A DNA stretch of 64,000 bases from Methanothermococcus thermolithotrophicus DSM 2095 (GTDB lineage Archaea > AGJL01 > Methanococci > Methanococcales > Methanococcaceae): NCBI RefSeq assembly GCF_946463545.1, contig NZ_OX296583.1:1496902-1560901 (forward strand). The letters run 5' to 3'. The number at the start of each line of letters is the position of its first letter. Positions within the stretch are counted from its first letter, which is position 1. Positions 55,981-63,814 of this stretch are shown here, piece after piece. Under the pieces are notes generated by a model that searched no databases, was not told where the DNA came from, and was given only the letters and a program-made list of their open reading frames with translations. A program made the translations under genes and the position numbers.

Positions 55981-56913
55981 TTATAACTTACCTAATGCCT
56001 TAGCACTTTCTTCAATAATTTTGTAGTCATCAGGTGTGGCTTCAACGTATCCTATTATCTTACCGCCAGATATTTTTAAAGCATCTTCTTTTGATGTGGT
56101 TAAGAATGCCTCTTTGATTTTATTTCTTAAGTCTTCTGGAAGTGTGTCTGCCCTATAAACCCATGGATATCCTGGGATAGGATCTGATTCCCATATTACT
56201 ATGTTTTTATCTTTTGATATTGTTCCGTCATTTGTCATTACTGTATATGTTTTATCGTTGTCTGCACCAGCATTTACTGTTCCTTCTTGAATAGCGAGCT
56301 CTACAGCATCATGCCCTCCTGCAAATATCATTTTTTTGAAATCTTTTTCTGGGTCAATTCCTGCCTTTATTAAGGCACCACTTGGTATTAAGTACCCTGA
56401 TGTTGATTTTGGATCGACAAACGCAAAAGTAATTTCGCTTGCATGTTCTTTTAATGAATTTATATCTTTAACGCCCTTGTCGTATGTTTCTTTGTTAACT
56501 ACAATAATACTCTTGTATGTTGCCTTACCGGTTTTTGCTGAAATTTCTTTTGCAAATGGTACGATATTTGGATCCTTTGCATGAGCGGATACGTAAGTAA
56601 AAGGACCTAAATACGCTACATCTGCTTTTTTATTTAATAATGCCTCCACGGCTGCAGTGTAGTCGGGAACTAAATTAACTTCATACTTATAGCCAGTTTT
56701 TTCTTCTAATCTATTAAGCAGTGGTTTCATATCTTCAAGCATTTTGGTTGGATCTTCATCCGGAATCATTACAATTTTAATAACTTTATTTTCATCTGCC
56801 AAGCCTGACGTTGCATCTGCCGCGGAAGAATCTGCTGACTGGGATACACAACCACTAAATGTGGTCATAATAACTACTATTACACACAGTATTAGCGCCA
56901 TCAATTTTCCCAT
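55981..56913 (-). CDS. phnD: Phosphonate/phosphite ABC transporter substrate-binding lipoprotein, PhnD type
   Basis: A 310-residue binding protein with a lipoprotein signal (MALILCVIVVIMTTFSGC, Cys22) and a short Ser/Ala linker. The body fits PhnD: VIKIVMIPDEDPTKMLEDMKPLLNRLEEKTGY, VEALLNKKADVAYLGPFTYV, and FVDPKSTSGYLIPSGAL. It captures the substrate outside the membrane. AGGTGAATAC precedes the start. Several inverted repeats lie in its promoter. It is first in the phnD-phnC-phnE run. Confidence 0.9.
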   Translation of the reverse strand: MGKLMALILCVIVVIMTTFSGCVSQSADSSAADATSGLADENKVIKIVMIPDEDPTKMLEDMKPLLNRLEEKTGYKYEVNLVPDYTAAVEALLNKKADVAYLGPFTYVSAHAKDPNIVPFAKEISAKTGKATYKSIIVVNKETYDKGVKDINSLKEHASEITFAFVDPKSTSGYLIPSGALIKAGIDPEKDFKKMIFAGGHDAVELAIQEGTVNAGADNDKTYTVMTNDGTISKDKNIVIWESDPIPGYPWVYRADTLPEDLRNKIKEAFLTTSKEDALKISGGKIIGYVEATPDDYKIIEESAKALGKL

Positions 56914-56922
56914 GTATTCACC

Positions 56923-57020
56923 TATTAGATTTTCTAATATATGGAATGCCAGTTAATTATCTAATTATTAGATAATTTAATTTCATTTTGCACTAAAAAT
57001 GACGGATTTTTGGCATTCCA
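56923..57020. promoter_or_regulatory. Nested inverted repeats at the phnD promoter
   Basis: TATTAGA-N3-TCTAATA (56923-56939) and AATTATCTAA-TTA-TTAGATAATT (56955-56977) share a TCTAA/TTAGA core. Around the second, TGGAATGCCA (56942-56951) is exactly inverted as TGGCATTCCA (57011-57020). They cover the expected TATA and start region of phnD, so they look like operators. The rest of the 56914-57191 gap has no gene. Confidence 0.5.
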
Positions 57021-57191
57021 ATTTAAAAATATATTAATACATATATATAATTTTTGATTGGTTATTACTATTGTTTTTAAAAAATAAACAAAATAAAACA
57101 AGTAATTAGAAAATAGATTAATTAACTTTCTAATTTTTTTCGCTAGTAAAAAGGACACATATTTTTATTTTTTATTGGGGTATTATATTAA

Positions 57192-57395
57192 TCATGATTT
57201 TAAGCTTATTTCATAGGCCCTATTGGCCCAATAGTCTAAAGTTTTTTCCACATTTTTTTTACCGTTCTTTTTTATTGCCAATCTTCTCAAATAATTGAGA
57301 GTATTTCTTAACTCTCTCCCTGACATTAGGGGCGCATTTACTAATGTTTTTATCGCAACATTATCAATATCATCTATTTTTTCAAAATCTATCAT
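57192..57395 (-). CDS. Small hypothetical protein
   Basis: A 67-residue basic, helical protein that I do not recognise (starts MIDFEKIDDIDNVAIKTLVN, ends WANRAYEISLKS). It has no cysteines, no membrane span and no known motif. A good GGTGTAAAA site before ATG 57395 and normal codon use support a real gene. It lies between the phn and nitrate loci, divergent from the transporter gene. Confidence 0.55.
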   Translation of the reverse strand: MIDFEKIDDIDNVAIKTLVNAPLMSGRELRNTLNYLRRLAIKKNGKKNVEKTLDYWANRAYEISLKS

Positions 57396-57515
57396 TTTTA
57401 CACCATGTAATTAATATTAATTACTATTTTGTAGACACACTAATTTAAAATAATTACTAACTAATATTTTTTGGTATATATTATTTTCCATGTATACGGA
57501 GTATTATTTTTTGAA

Positions 57516-57579
57516 TTTTTTTCATAAAAATTATATCTTTTTTTGGGCTAAAGTTGTCAAAAATTTTTTTATATTATTA
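57516..57579 (+). promoter_or_regulatory. Promoter boxes upstream of the nitrate transporter gene, shared with the CGGC gene
   Basis: Two boxes, 57516-57538 (T7-CATAA-A-AATTATATCT) and 57556-57579 (GTCAAAAAT-T6-ATATTATTA), occur again before the CGGC gene at 63279-63301 and 63352-63375 with one difference each. The second holds the TATA-like element, predicting transcription start near 57600. Confidence 0.5.
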
Positions 57580-57596
57580 TTGAATGTATAGTCAAC

Positions 57597-57614
57597 TCGG
57601 AATAAAGCTTCCGA
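57597..57614. promoter_or_regulatory. NrpR-type operator at the nitrate transporter promoter
   Basis: TCGGAA-TAAAGC-TTCCGA contains an exact GGAA-N6-TTCC (57599-57612), the operator consensus of the nitrogen repressor NrpR in methanococci, extended by one further pair on each side (TC/GA). It lies at the predicted transcription start. Its right half, CTTCCG (57608-57613), can also pair with CGGAAG (57670-57675) in the leader. Confidence 0.65.
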
Positions 57615-57692
57615 TTACCGGCTGTTTTATTAATATAGGAATTATGGTGTAGTGTTACAACAGTATAACCGGAAGTTAAATAGAGGTGTAAC

Positions 57693-59120
57693 ATGGTTGA
57701 AAAACAAAGAAATAGATTCGGTATAATTGAAGCACTTAAAAGTGGAGATATAAAAACGTTAATAGCATCGCTGTTATACTTCGATACAGGATTTATGGTT
57801 TGGTTATTGTTTGGACCTGCTTTAGGTTTATTTATTGCAACAGAGCTTGGTTTATCCCCTGCTGAGAAAGGGTTTATGATAGCGGTTCCTATCCTTGCAG
57901 CCGCCATATTTAGAATTCCCTTCGGTTACATGTACCAGGCAATAAATGGAAAATACATTGCAATGATGGGTATTATCCTATCTGCATTACCAATCTTGTT
58001 TGTAAACTTGTTCCCAATAAACTACACAACATTGCTTATTCTTGGAGCATTTTTAGGTATTGGGGGAGCAAGTTTCGCTATTGCCCTACCAATGGCAGGG
58101 AGTAATTATCCAAAAAAATATCAAGGTCTTGTTTTGGGATTGGCAGCAGCAGGTAATCTTGGGGCAATGATGGATGGGTTGATTTTCCCACCAATTGCAG
58201 AAACTTATGGATGGAGAACTGCGGCATTGACTGCACTGGCATTTCTTGCAGTTTCATTCATGCTATGTTGGAGTTGGATTAAGGATAGTTCCCCAAAGAA
58301 GCCAGAGCTCAAAAACCATGCAATATTCAATTTTTCCGTAACCTTTGTATCATTAATAGCCGCAGCACTTGCGTTATATAACGGATGGTTTGGAGTTACT
58401 GGAAAAGTCGGATTGCTAATATTGCCGATTATTACAGGTTTAATATCGATTCTCCTCTTATCCCCCGAGTATAGGAATGCACTTAAAAAAAGAGATCCTT
58501 GGATATTCATGCTCTTCTATGCAATAACCTTTGGAGGATTCGTTGGGATGTCAGGCTCGGTAGCATTTATATTAAACGGACAGTATGGATTTGATCCAGT
58601 TACCTGCGGTATGTTAATGTCTCTTCTATCCTTCACAGGGGCAATAATAAGGCCTATTGGTGGATGGATTGCAGATAGGATAGGTGGAGTTAGGTTATTA
58701 CTTGCAACCCTTGCTTCAATAGCCATATTTGACTACCTACTTGGATTCATGGTACCTCCTGCAGTAATTGGAATTCCACTATTGTGGGGATTATTTGCTT
58801 CATTTGGTCTTGGAAATGGGGCGGTCTTTCAACTTGTTCCATTGAGATGGCCAAGGGCAACAGGAATGGCTACTGGATTAATTGGTGCTGCCGGCGGTGT
58901 TGGAGGATTCTATCTATCATCAACAATGGGATTGGCAATGGAATTTACCAACTCCTATGGACCAGGTTATCTGATATTTGGAACCATCGCATTAATAGCG
59001 TTCCTTGCCCTGCTAAAATTAAAGGATGGATATATGGAGTGGGGATACGTCGGACACGACGATGATATTGTTCCAATTTCACAGAGGGTAATAAATAATG
59101 ATAGATTAATCCAAGAATAG
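57693..59120 (+). CDS. MFS transporter of the OFA/NarK type, probable nitrate transporter
   Basis: A 475-residue major facilitator with about 12 spans. The fold and segments GYMYQAINGKYIAMMGIILS, LGIGGASFAIALPMAGSNYPKKYQGLVLGLAAAGNLGAM and GAIIRPIGGWIADRIGG resemble NarK-type nitrate/nitrite carriers, with glycine-rich nitrate-signature-like spans. The nitrate reductase gene 71 bp downstream supports nitrate as substrate; oxalate/formate carriers are the alternative. AGAGGTGTAAC precedes the start. An NrpR-type operator lies at its promoter, and a hairpin in the 90-nt leader. Confidence 0.82.
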   Translation: MVEKQRNRFGIIEALKSGDIKTLIASLLYFDTGFMVWLLFGPALGLFIATELGLSPAEKGFMIAVPILAAAIFRIPFGYMYQAINGKYIAMMGIILSALPILFVNLFPINYTTLLILGAFLGIGGASFAIALPMAGSNYPKKYQGLVLGLAAAGNLGAMMDGLIFPPIAETYGWRTAALTALAFLAVSFMLCWSWIKDSSPKKPELKNHAIFNFSVTFVSLIAAALALYNGWFGVTGKVGLLILPIITGLISILLLSPEYRNALKKRDPWIFMLFYAITFGGFVGMSGSVAFILNGQYGFDPVTCGMLMSLLSFTGAIIRPIGGWIADRIGGVRLLLATLASIAIFDYLLGFMVPPAVIGIPLLWGLFASFGLGNGAVFQLVPLRWPRATGMATGLIGAAGGVGGFYLSSTMGLAMEFTNSYGPGYLIFGTIALIAFLALLKLKDGYMEWGYVGHDDDIVPISQRVINNDRLIQE

Positions 59121-59191
59121 GTAATAAATAATGCTTATTACTGGTTAATATGCCGTTTTAAACAAAATCGGACGTTAAAGAGGTTGAAAAT

Positions 59192-61231
59192 ATGGGGATA
59201 AAAACACAGTGCCCATACTGCGGAACAGGGTGTGGTTTGGAGGTCGTAAAGACTGAAGACCATATAAAAATAAAGGGCGATTTGAACCATCCTGCGACAA
59301 AAGGTAGTGTATGTTCAAAAGCGGTTCTCCTCCCAAAAGCTTTGGATGTTGGAAGATTAAACAGGGTTCTTTATCGGGAAAATAAAAAGGATGATTTTAA
59401 AGAAATAGATTGGAATAACGCCTACCAGATATTAAAAGAAAAATTAGAAAGCCTTTCTCCAGATGAGATTTACTTTTATGTGTCGGGCCAATTGTTAACT
59501 GAAGAAATGTACGTTATTAACAAATTTGCCAAAGGGTTCATTGGGACAAACAATATAGATTCAAATTCTCGACTCTGTGTAGCAAGTGCTGTTATGGGGT
59601 ACAAATTCGCCTTTGGTTCTGACGGTATTCCTGGGAGCTACGATGATATAGATGATGCTGATGGGTATATATTCATTGGTTCAAATGCTGCCTGGGCTCA
59701 TCCAGGATTGTTTAGAAGAGTCTTAAAAAGAAAAAAAGAACATCCTGAAGCCTCAATTGTAGTAATAGATCCAAAATACACGGAAACGGCTGAAAAAAGT
59801 GATAAATGGATTCCAATAAAGGCTGGAACAGATACAGTATTCTTAAACAGTGTATTATATGTCCTTTATGAAAATAATTGGATTGATATGGAATTTATAA
59901 AAAAATATACTGAAGGTTTTGAGGACGCCCTTAATGAAGCTAAGAAATATCCTCCAAGGGTGGCAGCAGAAATTTGCGATATAGATGAAAAAGATATTTA
60001 TGAAGTTGCAGAGCTCTTTGCTAAAAAGAAAAAACTCATAAGTTTCTGGACAATGGGGATTAACCAATCTTCAAATGGAACTACAAAAAACCTTGCATTA
60101 ATAAACCTTCATCTTGCAACAGGAAGATTGAATGAAAAAGGATGCCCATTTTCATTAACTGGCCAATCAAATGCTATGGGGGGAAGAGAAGTAGGGTATC
60201 TTGCAAATGGTCTTCCGGGATACAGAGACGTAAGGAATAAGGGGGATAGAGAGTTTATAGAAAACTATTGGAAAATAGAAAAGGGAAAGATAAAAGACCA
60301 GCCAGGATACAGTATTGTAGAAGCGGTGGACAAAATACTTGAAGGGAAAATTAAATTTTTATGGATTGTATGTACAAATCCTGCTGTGACAGTACCTAAC
60401 TTGAATAAATTCAAATAAGCCCTAAAAAAGGAGGATGTTTTTGTTGTAGTCCAGGATGCATACCATGCAGATACTGTAAACTTTGCAAATATTGCACTTC
60501 CCGCAGCACAATGGGGAGAAAAAGAGGGAGTTATGACAGGTGGAGACAGAACAATAACTCTTTGCAAAAAGTTCAAAGGAGCTCCTGAAAACGCCAAACC
60601 CGACTGGCTGATTTTTACGGAACTGGCACAAAAAATGGGTGGAGAAAAATTATTCCCCTACAAAAACAGCAGAGAAATATTTGAGGAATATAAGAAAGCG
60701 ACCAAAGGTAGATTGTGCGATATTTCAGATTTTGAATATGAAGATTTGCCCAAAAGATGGGGTAAAAAGCATCTATATGAAGATTTAAGATTCCCAACAC
60801 ATTCTGGAAAGGCAAAATTCAATCCTGCAAAGTACAAGGAACCTGAAGATGAGAAAAAAGAAAGTTTTGATTTCATCTTAACAACAGGTAGATTAAAAAA
60901 ACAATGGCATACGATGACAAGAACTGGAAAAATTAAAGAAATATTAAAAGGGGAGGAAATCCCTTATATCCTTATGAATGTCGATGATGCCATCGAGATT
61001 GGTGTTAAAGAAGGGGACCATATTACCCTTGTCTCTGACAGGGGAGAAATCACAAGAATGGTAAAAATAGGAAAAATAAAGAGAAAGCACTTGTTTACAC
61101 CATTTGGGTATAGTTTGGAATTTTGTGATTCCCCTGCAAATCTCATTACAATAGATGCTGTGGATCCGTTCTCAAAAGAACCAGAACTTAAATTTTCAAA
61201 GGTTAAAGTCACGATTGCTTCGCGAAAATAA
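59192..61231 (+). pseudogene. nasA: Assimilatory nitrate reductase (NasA-like), broken by one in-frame stop
   Basis: Read through, 679 residues of a molybdopterin oxidoreductase. The 4Fe-4S ligands are C7, C10, C14 and C41 (CPYCGTGC ... VCSKA), the Mo-ligand Cys is C129 in NSRLCVAS, and FGSDGIPGSYDDIDDAD, MGINQSSNGT, LTGQSNAMGGREVG and the C-terminal cap (TTGRLKKQWHTMTRTG) are those of NasA. Codon 409 is TAA (60416-60418), in a spot (NKFK-stop-ALKKEDVFVVVQDAYH) where GAA for Glu would fit. Both sides are otherwise intact and in the same frame; the second part is open from 60419 with an internal ATG at 60533. A recent nonsense mutation or a sequencing error is most likely. GAGGTTGAAAAT precedes the start. 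Confidence 0.8.
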
Positions 61232-61350
61232 TTGTTTAAATCATATACTGTAAAATCCTCAGAACTTATTAAGATTAAATGTAATAACAAAATGCCTAAT
61301 TTGAAGTGGTATTATATCATTTTGCTGGACAACTATATGGAGGTGATTTA

Positions 61351-63207
61351 ATGGAATGGAAATTGAACGATGTTATAGTTGATACAAACCAATGTGCAAA
61401 ATGTTCAACATGTGCAATAGTCTGTCCAAACAACTTGGTAAAATTTAATGAAAAACCATATATTGGGGAAGAATGTCTAAGAAAAGGAAATGGGATGTGC
61501 TTTGAGGTCTGTCCAAGAGTCTCATCAGGAAAATATCAAATAAAAATCAGAGAAAAATTTAAAGAAGAATACTACTATGGAAAAGGAGACGTAGAAGGGC
61601 AGGACGGGGGAGTTGTAACAACATTCTTAAAGTATCTCTTAAAGAACAAAAAGATAGACGGTGCTATAGTAGTTGGGGATGAATGCTGGAAACCAGTCTC
61701 ATTAATCGTTCAAAATGAAGAGGATTTAATGAATACTACAAAATCAAAATACACAGTATCAACACTTGAAGCTTTAAAAACTGCTGGAGAAATGGGCTTA
61801 GAAAAAGTCGCAGTTGTTGGATTACCTTGCCAAATCAACGGTCTTAGAAAACTTCAGTACTTCCAGTACTTGGCAAAGCACGATGGAAAACTAGGTAAAA
61901 ACGGAAAACCAGTTAAACTTCCAAAAATAGAATACTTAATCGGATTGTTATGTACTGAGAAGTTTGAGTACGATGAATTAAAAGAAACCCTTGCAAAATA
62001 CAACATAAACATGGACGATGTAGAGAAGTTTGACATCAAAAAAGGAAAACTACTCGTCTATGTTAATGGAGAAGAACACAAAATACCTTTAAAAGAGATC
62101 GAACTAAGTGCAGGCTGTAAAATGTGTAGGGACTTTGACGCTGAAATGGCTGATGTGTCAGTCGGATGCGTTGGAAGTCCAGACGGCTATTCAACAGTTA
62201 TAATAAGAACAGAAAAAGGGGAAGAGATTAAAAACGCTATAGAGTTAATGGAAGGTGTAGATTTAGAAGCTATTGAAAAATTGAGAGACTTAAAACTCAA
62301 TAGATTCAAGAAAGAAGTTGAAAGAAGAAAAGCAGAAGATGAAAAAGTATCATTCTATTGGTTATCCGATTACAATGGGATTGGACTAAGGGCAGACGGG
62401 ACCTACTTTATAAGACTTAGAGCAAAACCTGCTGGATTCTATAATATCGAAGATATTGAATTTATTTCTAAGATTGCAAAGGAATATAACGCAAGAATAA
62501 AATTAAACAGTAGGCAAGGAATAGAGCTACAAGGCATAAGTGGATTTGATGCAGAGGATGTTGCTTTAAAATTAATTGAAAAAGGTTTGTTGCCTGGTTC
62601 AACTGGTCCAGTAGTTACAACAGTGGTTGCATGTCCAGGAAAAGGTAATTGTTCACTCGGATTAATTGAAACTGAAAAGTTGACAAAGATTATTGAGGGT
62701 AAGTTTGAGGAAAGACCTACGCCAACTAAGTTTAAAATGGCCGTTAGCGGATGTCCAAACGGATGTACCAGACCACAAGTTAGTGAAATTGGTATAGCCG
62801 GAGTTAAGTTCCCAGTAGTTAATGAAGAAAACTGTAACGGTTGTGGAAGATGTGCAGAAGTTTGTAAGGTTGAGGCAATAGATATTAGGGGAGAAACATC
62901 ATACACAAACTACAATGTATGTATTGGATGTGGAAAATGTATAAAGGCATGTCCAAATGAAGGTAGGGATGTTAAAGAAGAAGGATTTATGGTGTATGTT
63001 GGAGGTAAGACCGGAAGGGAGGTAATAGAAGGAGTAAGCATGAAATTAATGAGTGTTGAAGAGATACTTGACTTTATTGATAAAGTATTGATCGTTTACG
63101 ATAAATATGCTAAAAAACCGGCAAGGGAAAGATTGGGCGCAGTTATGCAAAGAGTAGGTTATGGAAAGTTCTTAGAAGAAGTTAAAGAACTTATGAAACA
63201 AAATTAA
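61351..63207 (+). CDS. fsr: F420-dependent sulfite/nitrite reductase (Fsr homologue)
   Basis: A 618-residue Fsr-type fusion. The N-terminal ferredoxin part has CAKCSTCAIVC (C15, C18, C21, C25) and CLRKGNGMCFEVCP; residues to about 340 form the FrhB/FpoF-like F420H2 dehydrogenase domain (GQDGGVVTTFLKYLL, GLPCQINGLRKLQ). The C-terminal half is a sirohaem reductase with the ligand motifs CPGKGNC and CPNGC and an inserted 8Fe-8S ferredoxin (CNGCGRCAEVCK, CIGCGKCIKACPNEG). Known Fsr reduces sulfite with F420H2. Here the gene follows the nitrate reductase, and the haem-domain strand reads NSRQGIELQGI, closer to assimilatory nitrite/sulfite reductases. Nitrite is thus a likely substrate. The start ATG 61351 follows GGAGGTGATTTA. 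Confidence 0.88.
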   Translation: MEWKLNDVIVDTNQCAKCSTCAIVCPNNLVKFNEKPYIGEECLRKGNGMCFEVCPRVSSGKYQIKIREKFKEEYYYGKGDVEGQDGGVVTTFLKYLLKNKKIDGAIVVGDECWKPVSLIVQNEEDLMNTTKSKYTVSTLEALKTAGEMGLEKVAVVGLPCQINGLRKLQYFQYLAKHDGKLGKNGKPVKLPKIEYLIGLLCTEKFEYDELKETLAKYNINMDDVEKFDIKKGKLLVYVNGEEHKIPLKEIELSAGCKMCRDFDAEMADVSVGCVGSPDGYSTVIIRTEKGEEIKNAIELMEGVDLEAIEKLRDLKLNRFKKEVERRKAEDEKVSFYWLSDYNGIGLRADGTYFIRLRAKPAGFYNIEDIEFISKIAKEYNARIKLNSRQGIELQGISGFDAEDVALKLIEKGLLPGSTGPVVTTVVACPGKGNCSLGLIETEKLTKIIEGKFEERPTPTKFKMAVSGCPNGCTRPQVSEIGIAGVKFPVVNEENCNGCGRCAEVCKVEAIDIRGETSYTNYNVCIGCGKCIKACPNEGRDVKEEGFMVYVGGKTGREVIEGVSMKLMSVEEILDFIDKVLIVYDKYAKKPARERLGAVMQRVGYGKFLEEVKELMKQN

Positions 63208-63278
63208 ATACTTTTTTAATCTTTCAATCTTTTCAATATTAAAGAATTTAACCATAAAAATTTTTATTACTTTTTAAG

Positions 63279-63375
63279 TTTTTTTCATAATAATTATATC
63301 TCATCCCCAAACTAAAAAACATAAGTATTAGTCGTTTTCCCAAAAAAACCGGTCAAAAATCTTTTTATATTATTA
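63279..63375 (+). promoter_or_regulatory. Promoter boxes upstream of the CGGC gene, shared with the nitrate transporter gene
   Basis: 63279-63301 and 63352-63375 repeat the two boxes found before the transporter gene at 57516 and 57556. The second includes the TATA-like element about 45 bp before the start. The spacing between boxes is 73 nt here and 40 nt at the transporter gene. Confidence 0.45.
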
Positions 63376-63421
63376 AATGCACTATATAGATTGTCAAAAA
63401 ATAAAAAATGAGGGTGAGAAC

Positions 63422-63742
63422 ATGGTTAAAGTTGCAATTTTAAGATGCGATAGTGCAGCAAAAACCTGTCCTGCAGTAGGCTGTATGACCGCGGCATTAA
63501 ACAAAAAAGACACATTTAAGGATTACGAAGATTTTGAACTTGTAACCATGATAACATGCGGTGGATGCCCAGGAAGACTGGGAATAAATCAGATAAAACA
63601 GTTGGTAGAAAAGCACGGAGTAGAAGTTGTTCACTTTGCAACATGTACAACAGCACTTAAACCAAAGTGTATCTATACTGATGAAATGAAAGAAGAAATT
63701 GAAAAAACTGGGGCAAAAGTAGTGTTGGGTTCCCACTTCTAA
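63422..63742 (+). CDS. CGGC-domain metal-binding-like protein
   Basis: A 106-residue CGGC-domain protein: KVAILRCDSAAKTCPAVGCMTAALNKK, then the diagnostic MITCGGCPGRLGINQIKQLVEK, and HFATCTTALKPKCIY. The seven cysteines suggest Fe-S or other metal binding; the family has no proven function. The start ATG 63422 follows GAGGGTGAGAAC. The promoter boxes shared with the nitrate transporter gene suggest that it is co-regulated with nitrate or nitrite assimilation. Confidence 0.85.
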   Translation: MVKVAILRCDSAAKTCPAVGCMTAALNKKDTFKDYEDFELVTMITCGGCPGRLGINQIKQLVEKHGVEVVHFATCTTALKPKCIYTDEMKEEIEKTGAKVVLGSHF

Positions 63743-63814
63743 GCCCAACTTTTATTAATTATGTTTTATAGATTAGAAATTATACATGTAAAATCCTAAT
63801 AAAGAGGGGGTTGT

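Noticed and set aside
56961..57158. 65-residue minus-strand open frame
   Set aside because: Very AT-rich, Asn/Ile/Leu/Phe composition typical of translated intergenic DNA, no ribosome binding site, and it covers the inverted repeats of the phnD promoter.
57693..59120. Formate or oxalate transporter
   Set aside because: The MFS OFA family includes these, but no formate dehydrogenase is adjacent, whereas the nitrate reductase-like gene is 71 bp downstream. Kept as a secondary possibility only.
59192..61231. Recoding of the in-frame stop as selenocysteine or pyrrolysine
   Set aside because: The codon is TAA. Selenocysteine uses TGA and pyrrolysine TAG. No SECIS-like hairpin is evident and the position fits Glu.
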